Assembly (NCBI GenBank): GCA_001247695.2
Contig: LGRX02035096.1
Location: 27,757-91,756 of the forward strand
Direction: 5' to 3'
Length of the DNA stretch: 64,000 bases
DNA from: Cymbomonas tetramitiformis
Taxonomy: Eukaryota > Chlorophyta > Pyramimonadophyceae > Pyramimonadales > Pyramimonadaceae
The position numbers were made by a program, and so were the translations under genes. A model generated the notes under the pieces. It was given only the letters and a program-made list of their open reading frames with translations, had not been told where the DNA came from and made no database searches. This document shows positions 1 to 10,500 of the stretch, piece after piece. The first letter of the stretch is position 1. Every line of letters begins with the position of its first letter.

Positions 1-38
1 GTTGGAGCCAGTATATTTGGAAAGGTTTTGATTTTCCC

Positions 39-274
39 GGGAGCAAATTTTCATTGTTTCCGGAACAATTAACTTTTGATTTCTCCCGTAACAATGATTT
101 TTGGCTACGGACACGCATATTTAGGGTTTAGTGAGAGTTTATGGGGTTTATCCAGTAGTCAGGCACCCTAACAACCTAGAACTAAACCCTGAATGTGCTT
201 TCCCGTAGCCAAAATTCATTGTTACGGGAAAAATCAAAAGTTAATTGTTCCGGAAACAATCAAAATTTGCTCCC
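39..274. repeat. Imperfect inverted repeat (foldback/MITE-like element)
   Basis: Bases 39-131 are largely the reverse complement of 183-274. Both arms contain GGGAGCAAATTTT, the TTTCCGGAACAATTAACTT stretch, the CCCGTAACAAT block and the TAGGGTTTA motif, and they are separated by a spacer of about 50 bp. This is the architecture of a small non-autonomous DNA element that can fold into a long hairpin. It has no coding potential of its own. No target duplication was identified and the family is not known to me. Confidence 0.7.
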
Positions 275-293
275 ATAATAATATAGTTCCTAT

Positions 294-960
294 TTGGAAG
301 TTCAGGCTGCTCGCTTGGCACCTGAAGCATCACGCGATGGGGTTCCAGTCGAGCAAGTCCATCGCCTCGTCCAAAAGTTCAACAAGGTGAATTTTGTGGA
401 CGAGAAGAAAGTGAACTGCAAGGTGATCGTGGACACGTTCGCAGGAGGCTCAGGCATCCTCGAACAAGTTTCCTCGCAGCTCAAGTCCTCCTTGAAGTCT
501 GAAGACTTCAAGAAGTACGAGTTCGTTAACGTGGACCACCTAAACATCAAGAAGAGCATCAAGTTGGACTCTCGCTTGGACATCTATGACGGTCAAGCGA
601 ACGGCGGTATTCGCCTCGCTAACTACATATGCGCGCCACCAGAGGGTGGTGAACTGGTGACCTTTTATGTACTTGGCCGAGAGATGCCGCGACTTCTGTG
701 CGTTCCTACTCCCAGCGACTTGGATCAACCCCACGGAAGCGGGAATGCTACAAAGGGCATGGTGGGGTAAGAAATGCCTTGAGAAAAAGGCGTATAGACT
801 TAAAGCATCCGTTGGTAAGCAGTGGATGATTGTCGTCAACTCTCAAAGGAAGGGCGAAAAGCTTTTCGCCAAAGCCGCTTGCGTGGAGCGTGCGGGTTCG
901 GCCAAGGAAGTGCATGTATATGAGAAGTGCATGAAGGATGCCGAGGAAACACAAGAATGA
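294..960 (+). CDS. Unrecognised ORF in two frames (hypothetical, possibly frameshifted)
   Basis: Two overlapping open frames, 294-770 and 667-960, look like one protein broken by a frameshift near 670-770 or split by an unseen intron. The first reads through hydrophilic, lysine-rich helices (DEKKVNCKVIVDTFAGGSG, then KLDSRLDIYDGQANGGIRLA). The second continues with WWGKKCLEKKAYRLKASVGK and ends in an acidic, Cys-containing tail. Composition looks coding, but I recognise no family. The start abuts the inverted repeat at 39-274, so an origin in a mobile element is possible. The opposite strand is also open and looks like a shadow. Confidence 0.3.
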
Positions 961-1805
961 AACGAAGAATGCGTGTTACAATGATGTGTGGAGTGCGTGA
1001 ATTTGTATGCTTGTAGTATGCTATGCATACGTATGTTGCAGAGTATGCAGTGAACAAAATCTTTTGAACATAAAGTGCCGATAGACACGTTTTGATATTT
1101 TTCGTTGCTGTGTAATATGTTGGAAAACCTAGTTTGAATTGCATGTTTGCTTGGACGCTCAACTTGGCTGCTAATTCTTGAGCGCCGCCGGTTAGTGAGG
1201 GCGATGCGGGAGTCGGTGCAGTGTCACAGTTGAGTCGGACATCATGGCAGCTGCCGATGTTGAAGCGCTCCAGATATAAAAAAACATGACGCAATATATG
1301 AAATATTAAAAATAACACGAGATATTGGCAAATCAGATGGTAAAATAAAGAATATCCTCTGGACATGTCGTTCCGTGCGATTAATGTATAAATCCTGTCC
1401 AAAACCAAATATTCATTGCAGAAACGCCATGTGGAAGGCGATAGGTTTGACTCTGTCTATGTGGATCCTGCACCGCTGCAGTGCGCCCAATTAAAACGCC
1501 CTTGCACACCATGCTGGCATGAATCGTACACCCGCCATCATGTTTTCCCCTGTTGTTTTCCCTTTGAAAGCGGTGAAAGCGAAGTCAAAACCCCCTCAAA
1601 AGTGAGGTTTTTTGAGAATATAAAGTGGGGTTGTGCGACCGAGCGCTATTTGAGCGCTCTATGAGCTTGGCCTTTAAAATACCTTCAAAATGATACCCAA
1701 CATTATTCCTCGGAAACACCGCCCGTTACTTTAAATCGTGATCTGGAACTTATAAATTCGGGTTCAATCCCACTAAGTATGTACACCTAGAATGTGAAAG
1801 GGCTT

Positions 1806-2345
1806 TCACATCGTATAAATGTCCCATTCGAATCTACCCGAGAGTAATCCGCTTGAGCAGGCCCGAACGAGCTGCTCAGCAAGCTCCTCATCCGCAGAAT
1901 CGCTGTCCTCTCTATCGCTTTCTGAGTCTGAGTCTGAGTCTGCGTCTGAGTTTGAGTCTGAGTCATCTAAAGAAGGTGCATAATCATCATCGGAGGATGA
2001 ATAAGCCGCAGTCGATGAATCTGTTGGGGCGTTATTTTCTGGCATGGAAGTAGCAGGTTGAGCTGAGGGATTCCCAGCGTGAACAATGATGACTACCGTG
2101 GAACCAAGGAACGCACGCTTAGAGCGAACGTACTCTACTTCCACATTTAGAACCTCAAGATCCAGCAAGTTTTTGGAGTCGCGCAAACCGGCCACAACCT
2201 TTTCCAGGGTCAAAGCGTATTGTTCTGTCAAGTCGTTCACCGAAAAACATTTCTCTTTCTCGCGTTTGAACTCGAGATCTGTGATGAGGTTCTCGTCCAG
2301 CAAGCCTTTCAATGCTTTCGCTGACGCTACCTTACGAGGAGCCAT
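1806..2345 (-). CDS. Hypothetical acidic protein with Ser-Asp repeat tail
   Basis: A 179-residue ORF starting with MAPRKVASAKALKGLLDE. The first 35 residues resemble a SHOCT-like helical hairpin (LKGLLDENLITDLEFKREKE), a short motif common in otherwise unrelated proteins. Residues 36-90 are a second predicted helical segment with V-rich strands (STVVIIVHAG). Residues 105-160 are almost entirely Ser/Asp/Glu, encoded by an imperfect six-base repeat (tctgag on the plus strand, 1921-1970). The start is the only upstream ATG and opens with a typical eukaryotic MAPRK. Function is unknown; the acidic tail suggests binding to a basic partner such as a histone, which is inference. The ORF could also belong to a mobile element. 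Confidence 0.45.
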   Translation of the reverse strand: MAPRKVASAKALKGLLDENLITDLEFKREKEKCFSVNDLTEQYALTLEKVVAGLRDSKNLLDLEVLNVEVEYVRSKRAFLGSTVVIIVHAGNPSAQPATSMPENNAPTDSSTAAYSSSDDDYAPSLDDSDSNSDADSDSDSESDREDSDSADEELAEQLVRACSSGLLSGRFEWDIYTM

Positions 2346-3172
2346 TTTTATCTTGGGGCCTCCCTACGGTTGACTGTGTGAAAGTCACTTTAAAGCTGAA
2401 AGCTGGCACTCTCGTTGCAGTGGAGAAATTCTGCCGAGACTGTGAATTTCAAGTAAACTGGACGTCTAACTCTATAAAGGCCCTAATAAGAAACCGTAGG
2501 CTAGGCATCACTGGCGATCTGGCATCATTTGGCATCCAATAAGAAATCGCTACGCTACGTCTGACCCAAAACGCATCATAGATTATAACGTAAATAAGAA
2601 GTCACACACGCTACGCCAGATCGGGGAATGGGGCGATGCACGATTAAGAAATATTTCACGCTCGGAGACGATTTTCGTATGTGCACCAATAAGAAATCGG
2701 CATCGCTAAACCCAAAATTTTGGTCCGTCAGATTAAGCCGCTAGCGCTAGCAAAAAGTCGCCGACTTCTTATAGACCGCGACTTACAGTAGTGAACAGGG
2801 GTGGAGGAGGTGCGATGGCACCACCATACGCCACCAAATGGCGAACAGGGGGCGTGGAAGAGGGGCGTGGAGGCGGAGGGGCGAGCGCGGAGTGGTCAGA
2901 GCGCTCGTTGGCGACGTCGGAAATGTCGGAGATGAGCCTGGTGCGTGTCTGGTGAAGTAGCACCACCAGACACCACCAGACCACAGGCAGAGGTAAAATG
3001 TCGTTGATGCTCTCGAACAGACACCGACGCCGAGCGGCGGACAGCGGCCATACGCGCACGCTGGCATTCAGTGGCCTTTGCAGCAGAGCGCTGACCGCAG
3101 AAATCTGCGAAACCCAAAGCTAGGGTCCCCAAAGGATAACGAACTTCTCGTAAACTCAAGTAAATGGAGCGA

Positions 3173-3578
3173 TGGAAGAGTCAAATCGAGGTGGATTTTG
3201 ACGGGGAAAACGTCGGTGAAGTCAAAAACGTCGTGCGGTGAACGGTCCTTCCGCCAGAAGCGGTGCTGCTGGCCAGAAAGTCGAGAGCGCGTTTGGGCTT
3301 TTGGCGAAAACGTATATTTTTGTAAAATTAACCAAATCAGGCGATGTAAAAGCCAATTTGAGGTAGATTTCGACGAGGAAGACGCCGGTCACGTCAAAAA
3401 ACGTCGTACAGTAAGCCAAATATCCGGCAGGAAAGGTGCTGCTGTCAAGAAAGGCAAAGGCCTAGTAGATGGTGTCGTTAAACGCGCTGGCTCCGCGCGC
3501 AACCAAGGAACAAATGTAGTCCCAAGCAGATGTAAACCCAGCGGGACAGGTGCAGTCCCAAGCGGGGGTCAGATGTAA
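3173..3578 (+). repeat. Internal duplication encoding KSQ-E-VDFD peptides in two frames
   Basis: The segment around 3177-3240 and the segment around 3349-3412 are diverged copies of one another. The first encodes KSQIEVDFDGENVGEVK and then stops at 3239-3241. The second, in another frame, encodes KSQFEVDFDEEDAGHVKKRR and stays open to 3578 with a Lys/Arg/Gly-rich tail. The pattern of synonymous-looking change suggests a once-coding tandem duplication, either two exons of one gene or a decayed element. No family is recognised. Confidence 0.35.
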
Positions 3579-4145
3579 TAAAAGAGCGATGGGCGCTCAG
3601 TCAGAGGCTGCGGGATCAAAGGAAGGCGAAACCAGATGAGCAACCACCACCAAGTGGTCAAGCCCACAACCTCACGAGAAGACCGAAATATATATATGCG
3701 GTGATGTGTATAATTATATATTCGGAGTATCATAGAAACACTGTGCAAGAGGCAGTGATCACACAACGGATATTCGCAGTCTGAGATGAGATAATAAAAT
3801 ACCATAGGTGTTTTATTATCGGTCGGAACTGACAGAGACGGGCCGGCAAGATGCAAGTGACACCACAGGGCAAGGGGTGACACAGGAAGAGACAGTCACC
3901 CCCAGTTTATGGGGGGCCAAAATGACTGAATACATCCCGGATTGGGTTCGAGTCCCAACATGCCAACTTTATCCTAATGAATATGTTAGTGGTCGTTTTC
4001 TGAGACGTGACGAAGCATAAATGTTGTCGCAATCACGAGAGCATGAGGAACACTAAACATAGTGTCAAAACATTCTTGAAAACGTGCATACCCGCGCGAA
4101 CTCACATTCCCGAGCGCTCATTATATCCCTCATGGTTCAAGAGAA
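3579..4145. other. No gene seen
   Basis: AT-rich stretch with short open frames only. A Pol III B-box-like string (GGTTCGAGTCC) lies at 3945-3955, but no tRNA cloverleaf or A-box at the right distance could be built around it. Confidence 0.5.
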
Positions 4146-4460
4146 TTGCTTACTTGATCCGAAGAATGTTGGTACCCGTGGGCTACTAACAGTCCAGGGA
4201 ATAAGATACGAACCATATGCATTCTCAATATCACGCAGATAGTTCATATCCATCAAGTCAAATAAGGGCTGCAGGCCTGCCCTTTCCGCTCAGCGACGGA
4301 AAACCAAAATGAATGTTGCGATGTCATATGTCTCAACACTCGACGGTCTCAACGTCTCAACCGCACGAGAAAATGTGAGATCGCGTCTGACCTCTCCGAA
4401 TCGCTGAATTGCAAATCGTGATTGTTGATTTTGTCATGTTCGGCGGTTCTGGGCCGTCAT
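4146..4460 (+). repeat. Interspersed repeat, copy 1 (partner at 11428-11700)
   Basis: This stretch shares the backbone of 11428-11700: CTTACTTGATCCG, an AATATCACGCAGAT-GGTTCATAT block, CATCAAGTCAAA, CGACGGAAAACCAAAATGAA, and a GGTTCTG-GCCGTCA block. The copies differ by many substitutions and small indels, which points to an old interspersed repeat. No coding capacity or terminal structure is visible. Confidence 0.7.
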
Positions 4461-5535
4461 CGACATCGACATCGCGATGTACATGGCATGGCCATGGGCA
4501 TGGCCCATTGCAATTTGCAAAGCTTTAGTATGTGGCACGCCGGGTCCCCCAAAGGTTCCTACGAGTTTACCTGACGCGTCTCAGTAGCGATTCGCCACGA
4601 TGCGTGAATTCTGAATGTGAATAGGTGGAGGGATACATGAAGTGACACCGCTGGCGCTGCCATCTATATTTATAAGGCCGACTGGATACAATTATACAAT
4701 AGACGTGTGTCACGGTAAAGATTGTTAGATTCAAGATAGAATATTACGAGAGGAATAGATGCACCTTCGGTGCGATAAGTTTTAATTATTTTAAACATAG
4801 AATTAAGAATAGTCGATATTGTCAAGTGTCTACTCCGGTATAATTCCGAAACGCGAAAGAGAGACAATGTATGGAAGGGGGGGTTCTATATTTAATTATT
4901 CCAAACAGTGACGCGAACACCTTCATACCGAATGTGGGCCCTACGGGTAGTAGCTAGTTGACTTTAGGCCGGATGAAGTCCATCCCTGCGTCTGGGGTAC
5001 TATTTTGGGTGCCAAAGGAGGGCGATTTTTTCAAGTGGTCCAGTGGTTTTTCCACCATACGTAAGGAGCATCACATAGTCGAATTTTTGCTGAGAAATCT
5101 GGTTACCATACTTAAGGAGCACTTGATCACTTGGGGGGGATTGCTTAAGTATGGCTTAACGCTCAAAAGGCGATATGGGAAATACAGTATGAATATCCGC
5201 TATTGTACATGTAGTTACGTTTCGGCACACTGTGGATGCATTAGGCACCCCGGTGAGGCGTATATGGTATCCCCATTGAGTATACACATATGCGAAACTA
5301 TTTCTTTGACGAAAATGTCACCAAACACTCAAATATCACCGGTTGTCCGAATTTTCTCTGCTTTACTGCAAACGCCTCGTCCATGACGTGTGTAGCCTGC
5401 GACGTCGCGCATAGTAGGGATTGATTTTAAACCCCGGGGACGCAACCACAAGTAGGTATGCCGCCACCCATCTCTTACATACTTCAAGATGGGCGTAAAT
5501 CGGGACGGGTAACGCGAAAGTTGTGCCCCTTTTAG
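4461..5535. other. No recognisable gene
   Basis: One 142-residue open frame (4958-5386, plus) has no family resemblance and an unconvincing composition. A near-palindrome lies at 5105-5155 (CCATACTTAAGGAG ... GCTTAAGTATGG), and a similar CCATACTTAAG palindrome recurs near 49150-49180. Confidence 0.4.
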
Positions 5536-6648
5536 CAAGGCACGGTATCGGTTGCGCCGATAGTTAGATCTATCGAAGTATCGGCGATAATTTCACACTA
5601 TCACTATCAACCGATATGGTAATGCATCACTATCACTATCGTTCGATGATGAAAATTTTGAATATTTAACTATCGCTATCGATCGGTTGCGCGCCAAGAA
5701 GGTATCATTATCATGCGATAGTGCCACGCGGACTATCTGTTATCGTTCGATGTTGAGACTGAAACTATTTGCCCATAACAGATTATGAAGGCACGCATCC
5801 CGCAATCCGCATTATCGGCCCTCATCCTAATTGAGTGGCCCACGGAGTCACTGTCTTGCGCTATGGTGCAGCTTGGGACACCTACATTTGAATTTTGAAA
5901 TTATTGGCCAATGGGATTTGGGAAATGTGATCCGCTCCCTGCTTGTTCTCGTACTCGGCTGTGTTTATGTGGGGACATTTACTAAAGAGCAAGCTTGGTC
6001 GTTGGCTCGAGCTGCTTGGGAACAAGATTGGAAACCTGCGGAGAAGGAGGTGGATGAACCACCGGCAAAACGGGCTCGCATCGTGAACACTGCACAGTTT
6101 AATTTGTTGAATGACGAACGCGATGAGGAGGAGCCGCCTGCACTTGTTGCACCTTGCTCATTTGGTGATGACGAGTTTGCGCGCTACCTTGCGTTGCCTG
6201 ATGCACCGCGCTCAATCAAGGTGTCACCCTGGTGGGTTGAACATAAAGACATGTTCCCGAATGTCTTTCGGGTGTATAGGCAATTTTTAGCCCCACCTGC
6301 CAGTTCAGCGGGTGTTGAGAAGTTGTTCAGTGGAGTGGACCGCATGCATGGCGATCTGCAAAAGTGCACCTCCGAATGCACCTTGAAGCACATCATGATG
6401 GCTAGTGCGAAGACCAAATAGGATAGCTGAAATGTGGTGATTACCTGGTTGAGCTGAAGGTGTGTATGCACAAACTGTCAAACTCTGCTGACGGGCCACA
6501 ACGTGCCTGGATAAGCTGACTAGCTGAGTATGCAGAATCAAACCAGAAAGCTAGAACGAAACCCTGTGGTTGGCCACACTGTGCAGCGCTCGTAGCTTGC
6601 GCGCAATGCTAACTATCGCTAATTAGACGATTATTGGTAATTATTACA
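5536..6648 (+). mobile_element. hAT-type DNA transposon, defective and right-truncated
   Basis: It begins with CAAGGCACGGTATCGGTT, the same terminal sequence as the complete element at 45697-47428. The first 145 bp, the transposase tail (6260-6460) and a subterminal block (6549-6648) match that element closely. After 6648 the match stops and an unrelated interspersed repeat begins, so the right terminal inverted repeat is missing. The left subterminal region is full of short CTATCACTATCG motifs, as expected for transposase-binding repeats. Without a full transposase it cannot be autonomous. Confidence 0.75.
5831..6421 (+). pseudogene. hAT transposase C-terminal fragment
   Basis: A 196-residue open frame. 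Its last 55 residues carry the hAT C-terminal dimerisation signature: FPNVFRVYRQFLAPPASSAG, then a KLFSG block and a leucine/methionine helix ending ASAKTK. Just upstream, PWWVEHKDMFP matches the usual W-W..H...P lead-in to this domain. The RNase-H-like catalytic core and BED zinc finger of an intact transposase are absent, so this is a fragment. The true start is unknown; the first 50 residues may be read-through of non-coding element sequence. Confidence 0.75.
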
Positions 6649-6649
6649 C

Positions 6650-7080
6650 ACTGAACGGCATGTAATCGGCCAACAAAAGCCAGCCCACCATCATCCCAGT
6701 AGATGTGAGAAGCAAATCAAGAGCAGGGCGGGGCCGTGACAAGATACCACAAACGCATACATATTCCCAACCCAAATGCAAAGCAGCATGGAAAGATGAT
6801 ACGATGTGACCGATCGTCGCCAAACAACTGTTGGTCTCTGGGTTACGGAGTAAGCGGACCCTGCTGGCATGCCCCCCAGTGGCTCCCGGTCGATGGATGG
6901 GACCTGTTGGTCCATGGTTATGTCATGAATTATGTAATTATTACACACACACTGAACGGCATGAGATCGGCCAACAAAAGCCAGCCCATCATCATCCCAG
7001 TGGATGTGAAAAGCAAATCAAGAGCAGGGCGGGGCCGTGACAAGATACCACAAACGCATACATATTCCCAACCAATTATT
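6650..7080 (+). repeat. Interspersed repeat present twice in tandem (about 297-bp spacing)
   Basis: Bases 6653-6776 and 6950-7070 are about 95 percent alike: ACTGAACGGCATG, ATCGGCCAACAAAAGCCAGC, CATCATCCCAGT-GATGTGA, GAGCAGGGCGGGGCCGTGA, ATACCACAAACGCATACATA. A third good copy lies in reverse at about 32620-32770, and diverged ones at 25.4-26.9 kb. The repeat is flanked by (AC)n tracts (7075-7115). The insert between the copies (6777-6949) is unique. Confidence 0.85.
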
Positions 7081-7310
7081 ACACACACTCACACACTCAC
7101 ACACACACAGGTACAAAGCATGACATGGCAGCGGAGCGAGAGATGTGAGAGGTAATCTGTTCCGAAATGAAGCGGCGGGATGTCTTTGGGCGAATTCGCA
7201 AATGTCCGATGAATCGGGATTTCTATGACATGCCACTCGATTGAGGAGTATAAATACACAATATGAGGACTAAAACACAATGTGGATTTCACACACACAT
7301 ACAAACAACA

Positions 7311-7430
7311 ATTCTGGATGAGTGTTCCGAAGTGTGTGTTTATAATTATCCTTTGATCCCCGGCGTGAGTACATAGTGCAGCTGATCTTATGTGGTTACG
7401 GGGTGCCAAAGGAGTCAGTCCAAGGATAAA
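7311..7430 (+). repeat. Right-end fragment of a dispersed element (also at 36.1 and 50.9 kb)
   Basis: Core: GATGAGTGTTCCGAAGTGTG, CCTTTGATCCCCGGCG-GAGTACA, GGGGTGCCAAAGGAGTC and GTCCAAGGATAA, followed by (AC)n. It matches 50802-50932 (plus) and about 36085-36215 (minus). The two longer copies continue leftward for several hundred bases, so this is a truncated member. Confidence 0.75.
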
Positions 7431-7522
7431 CACACACACACAACACTTGTGGAGTTTTCACACGGCACCCCTGATGTATATACGTGAACATCACGACGGC
7501 TAACTTTGGTATTTCTTAGAGC

Positions 7523-10500
7523 TCACACAGCTTTTTTTTGCCACACAGCGAGCATTTGATCATGTTCGGCAGATGAAACATTCTGCACACCATTTGCCTT
7601 AAAACCGAGTGCGAGCATAATTGGTTGTAGAGCTCCATACATGCTTGCGTGATCGCTGAACAGAAACAAGCCTCCTGGTCTGAGAATGCGATCCACCTGC
7701 GCACAATCCATTCGCACCACACAGCAACTGTTAGAGCCTTTGAGTGGCGGATCTCGTAATCAGCCTTTACAAGAATTGTTCTTCGAGAATACCTGGAACG
7801 TCAAAGTTTTGAAAGGCGGTGTCGGCAATGGACCGAATTGTCAACCGAAGTCTCGCAACGAGATGCCTCTTGGCAATCACATCACCGACCTTATTCACGG
7901 CAAGCTTTGAGCTTTGTCTGTCAAGGAGTGATTCTGAACGTGATCTGATAAACCGATACTCGTGTGCATGATCACGCATACTGGTTCTTGTGCATTGAGC
8001 GGTAACGTCTGTGCATCTTCCACATTGACGTTATTACATACCACTGTAGGTACAAATGCTTACGAATGCTTGCAAATGCTACCGATGACATAAGGCATAC
8101 CACACTATGTGAGTAGGACACCATCATGACGAAAAGGGCATCCAGCCCAATCAATACCACAATTAATAGTATGGCTCCAACTACACCCTTCGACATTGCA
8201 GTGGAATCAAACGACACGAATCAAACAAATCAAAAGCGGTGTGATCGGCGATCATGCTTACAACCGCTGGGCCAGGCTAACCACCCATCCACCCAAACGA
8301 GAAAACAAACATGCAGACACGGGATGGGACCATGCCAAGGCATCCACGGAAGAAGCGCGCATCCACATTGCCTGGAGGCATGCGTTCCATCTACATGCAC
8401 ATATATACTTGCAAGTGTCAAAGGTGATGTACCGGGACCCCATATCTGCCTTGCACCTTCATTGAAGTGAGAGGCCCCTTGCAGTCTCCCTCGATGTCCC
8501 TCGGTAGAATGTGCAACGATCAAGGGCGTCAATGGCATCAATGGCATCAAAGGAGGCTAAATCACTAGATCGAGCTTTCTTTCCTAGACCATTGGATCAA
8601 GCGCAGGTTTTCCCTGATATGTGCGCTCTCGTTCTTATACCCTGGGCTACATGTCATCATGTGGCCCTGCGCGAAGGCACCATCAACTCTGTCATGCGTC
8701 ATCTGTCATCCGGAGAACTGACAGTTCCACACGCAATGGCTGATTCTGATTCCGTGGAATCCACAGCTCTGCTCACTTGCATTGTCATCCACCCGACCCA
8801 CAAGCTCCGTTCGTTTGCATTGGATTCAATGGGTGGCTTTCAAAGGACCTATTAGCTCATGGGGTCGGAGCGCTCCTCAGGAGCAAAGAAAATCTCTTTT
8901 CAATGAAAGTGAAAGCCTTTGGGAAATCAAGTCAGTGCAAAAGAAGCACTGGCAGCGCTTAAGCCAGAGGCTACCACCATATGCCGGGAAGCAATGCTGC
9001 ATGAGTGTCACAGTGTCACGGTATGCAAGCGAAGGGTCCATCTGCATTGAGCTGGTTTGGCACCCAGCCGCCTTTCAGAAGGGTGCAAAAGGAGGGCCGA
9101 GGCTCGATGTGAATGACTGCACCTCGAGCACAACACTCACAAGACCACATCTTTCAACGAACTTCATGGAGCTGAAATTCTCCATCCGAACTGCATCATA
9201 CGTCCTGGAAATATACGGGAGCCAATGGTGAGCAAGCAACTCCAAAAGCATACATATGATGTCATATACTCCTGTTAGAGAATGATTGGTTCCAACAACA
9301 CACCGATGCGTGCACGCGTTTACTCCAAATGGCAGTTTAGCCCGAATCCGTCAACCGGAGCGCGTTCCGGATTACTTCGGCACATTCCGAGGTGAAAAGC
9401 AAACAACGACCGCAAATGGAAGGCACTTGTGTGAATCGCACCGGGGATATGTCGGTGCATCCTGGCACCAGTCATGATAAATCCCAATGAGTCCCCTGCG
9501 CCAATTGTGGCTCAACCGCAGCTCGCCCTCGCATTAGTCCAAATAAACCGATCGCTTATCACGACTGTAGCAACCCGTTCGCTCGTCTAATGACACGACA
9601 AAGTAAGCTGGCTCCCACGGGCACACCCCGCACCCCTCGGAGGGCAGCAGTCCAACATGCACAACGTCTCCCACACCGCCTGTGATTATTAGCCCCAATG
9701 GAAACCTGTTGTGGGACATTATGACCGCGTTTCAACCGGAGCCCGCAGAAGTTTTATGGTTTTGAAATTTGCCGCCGATCGAGCTGAGCCTTGAGGCACA
9801 AACTTTGACAGTCTCGGCTCGAAGTGTCCAAGATTAGCCGACATGCTCATCTTGTACAAGTAGGATTCCGAACGGACACGGACGTAGTTGTGCTCTTCTT
9901 CACTCCCCACCTCATCCAACCCTGACTCTCCGTTCTGTTGCAATGGACAATGGCGGGACATTCACAAAATAGACGTTTACGAACTCTGGCTGGTAGCTTA
10001 GACAATGCCGATAAAATCTACTCACTTAATGAATGTGTGCATTGTGCCTTTTGGCAAGAAAATCGAAAGAATGTGTACGAAACGAATCATTAAATTTCGA
10101 CAAGAAGGATCATCTTGCCCTAACCACGCAACAGCAAATGCCCAACCAGTTGCCTGCGCCAACAAGGACTATCCATGTAAGAGCGAGGGAGCCAGATGCC
10201 TGCGCAAATGTGGATTCCTGCTCCACATCACAGGAAGGGTGAGCATGCATACTCACCGGTCGTACACATGTTGCAACGTGTTGGGCGCCTCGATGGGGAC
10301 AACATTCATCACCCACACGGGTACCTTATCATCCTGCATGACAATGTTGTTGGTGGTCGGTTCAAGAGCGATCAAGCAACATGCACATACGAAAGGATCG
10401 ATGCCCTCAGCCTCAACGGCCCAATCGTGCGGGCCTCGTCAAGGCCTAGGTTCTTTAGGAAAGGCGGGCAAATGTGAGGCGCGCAAGGCCAGCTGAAGCC

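Noticed and set aside
3945..3955. tRNA gene (B-box-like GGTTCGAGTCC); similar GGTTCAATCC at 1761-1770
   Set aside because: No acceptor stem, D-arm or A-box could be placed at the right spacing at either site.
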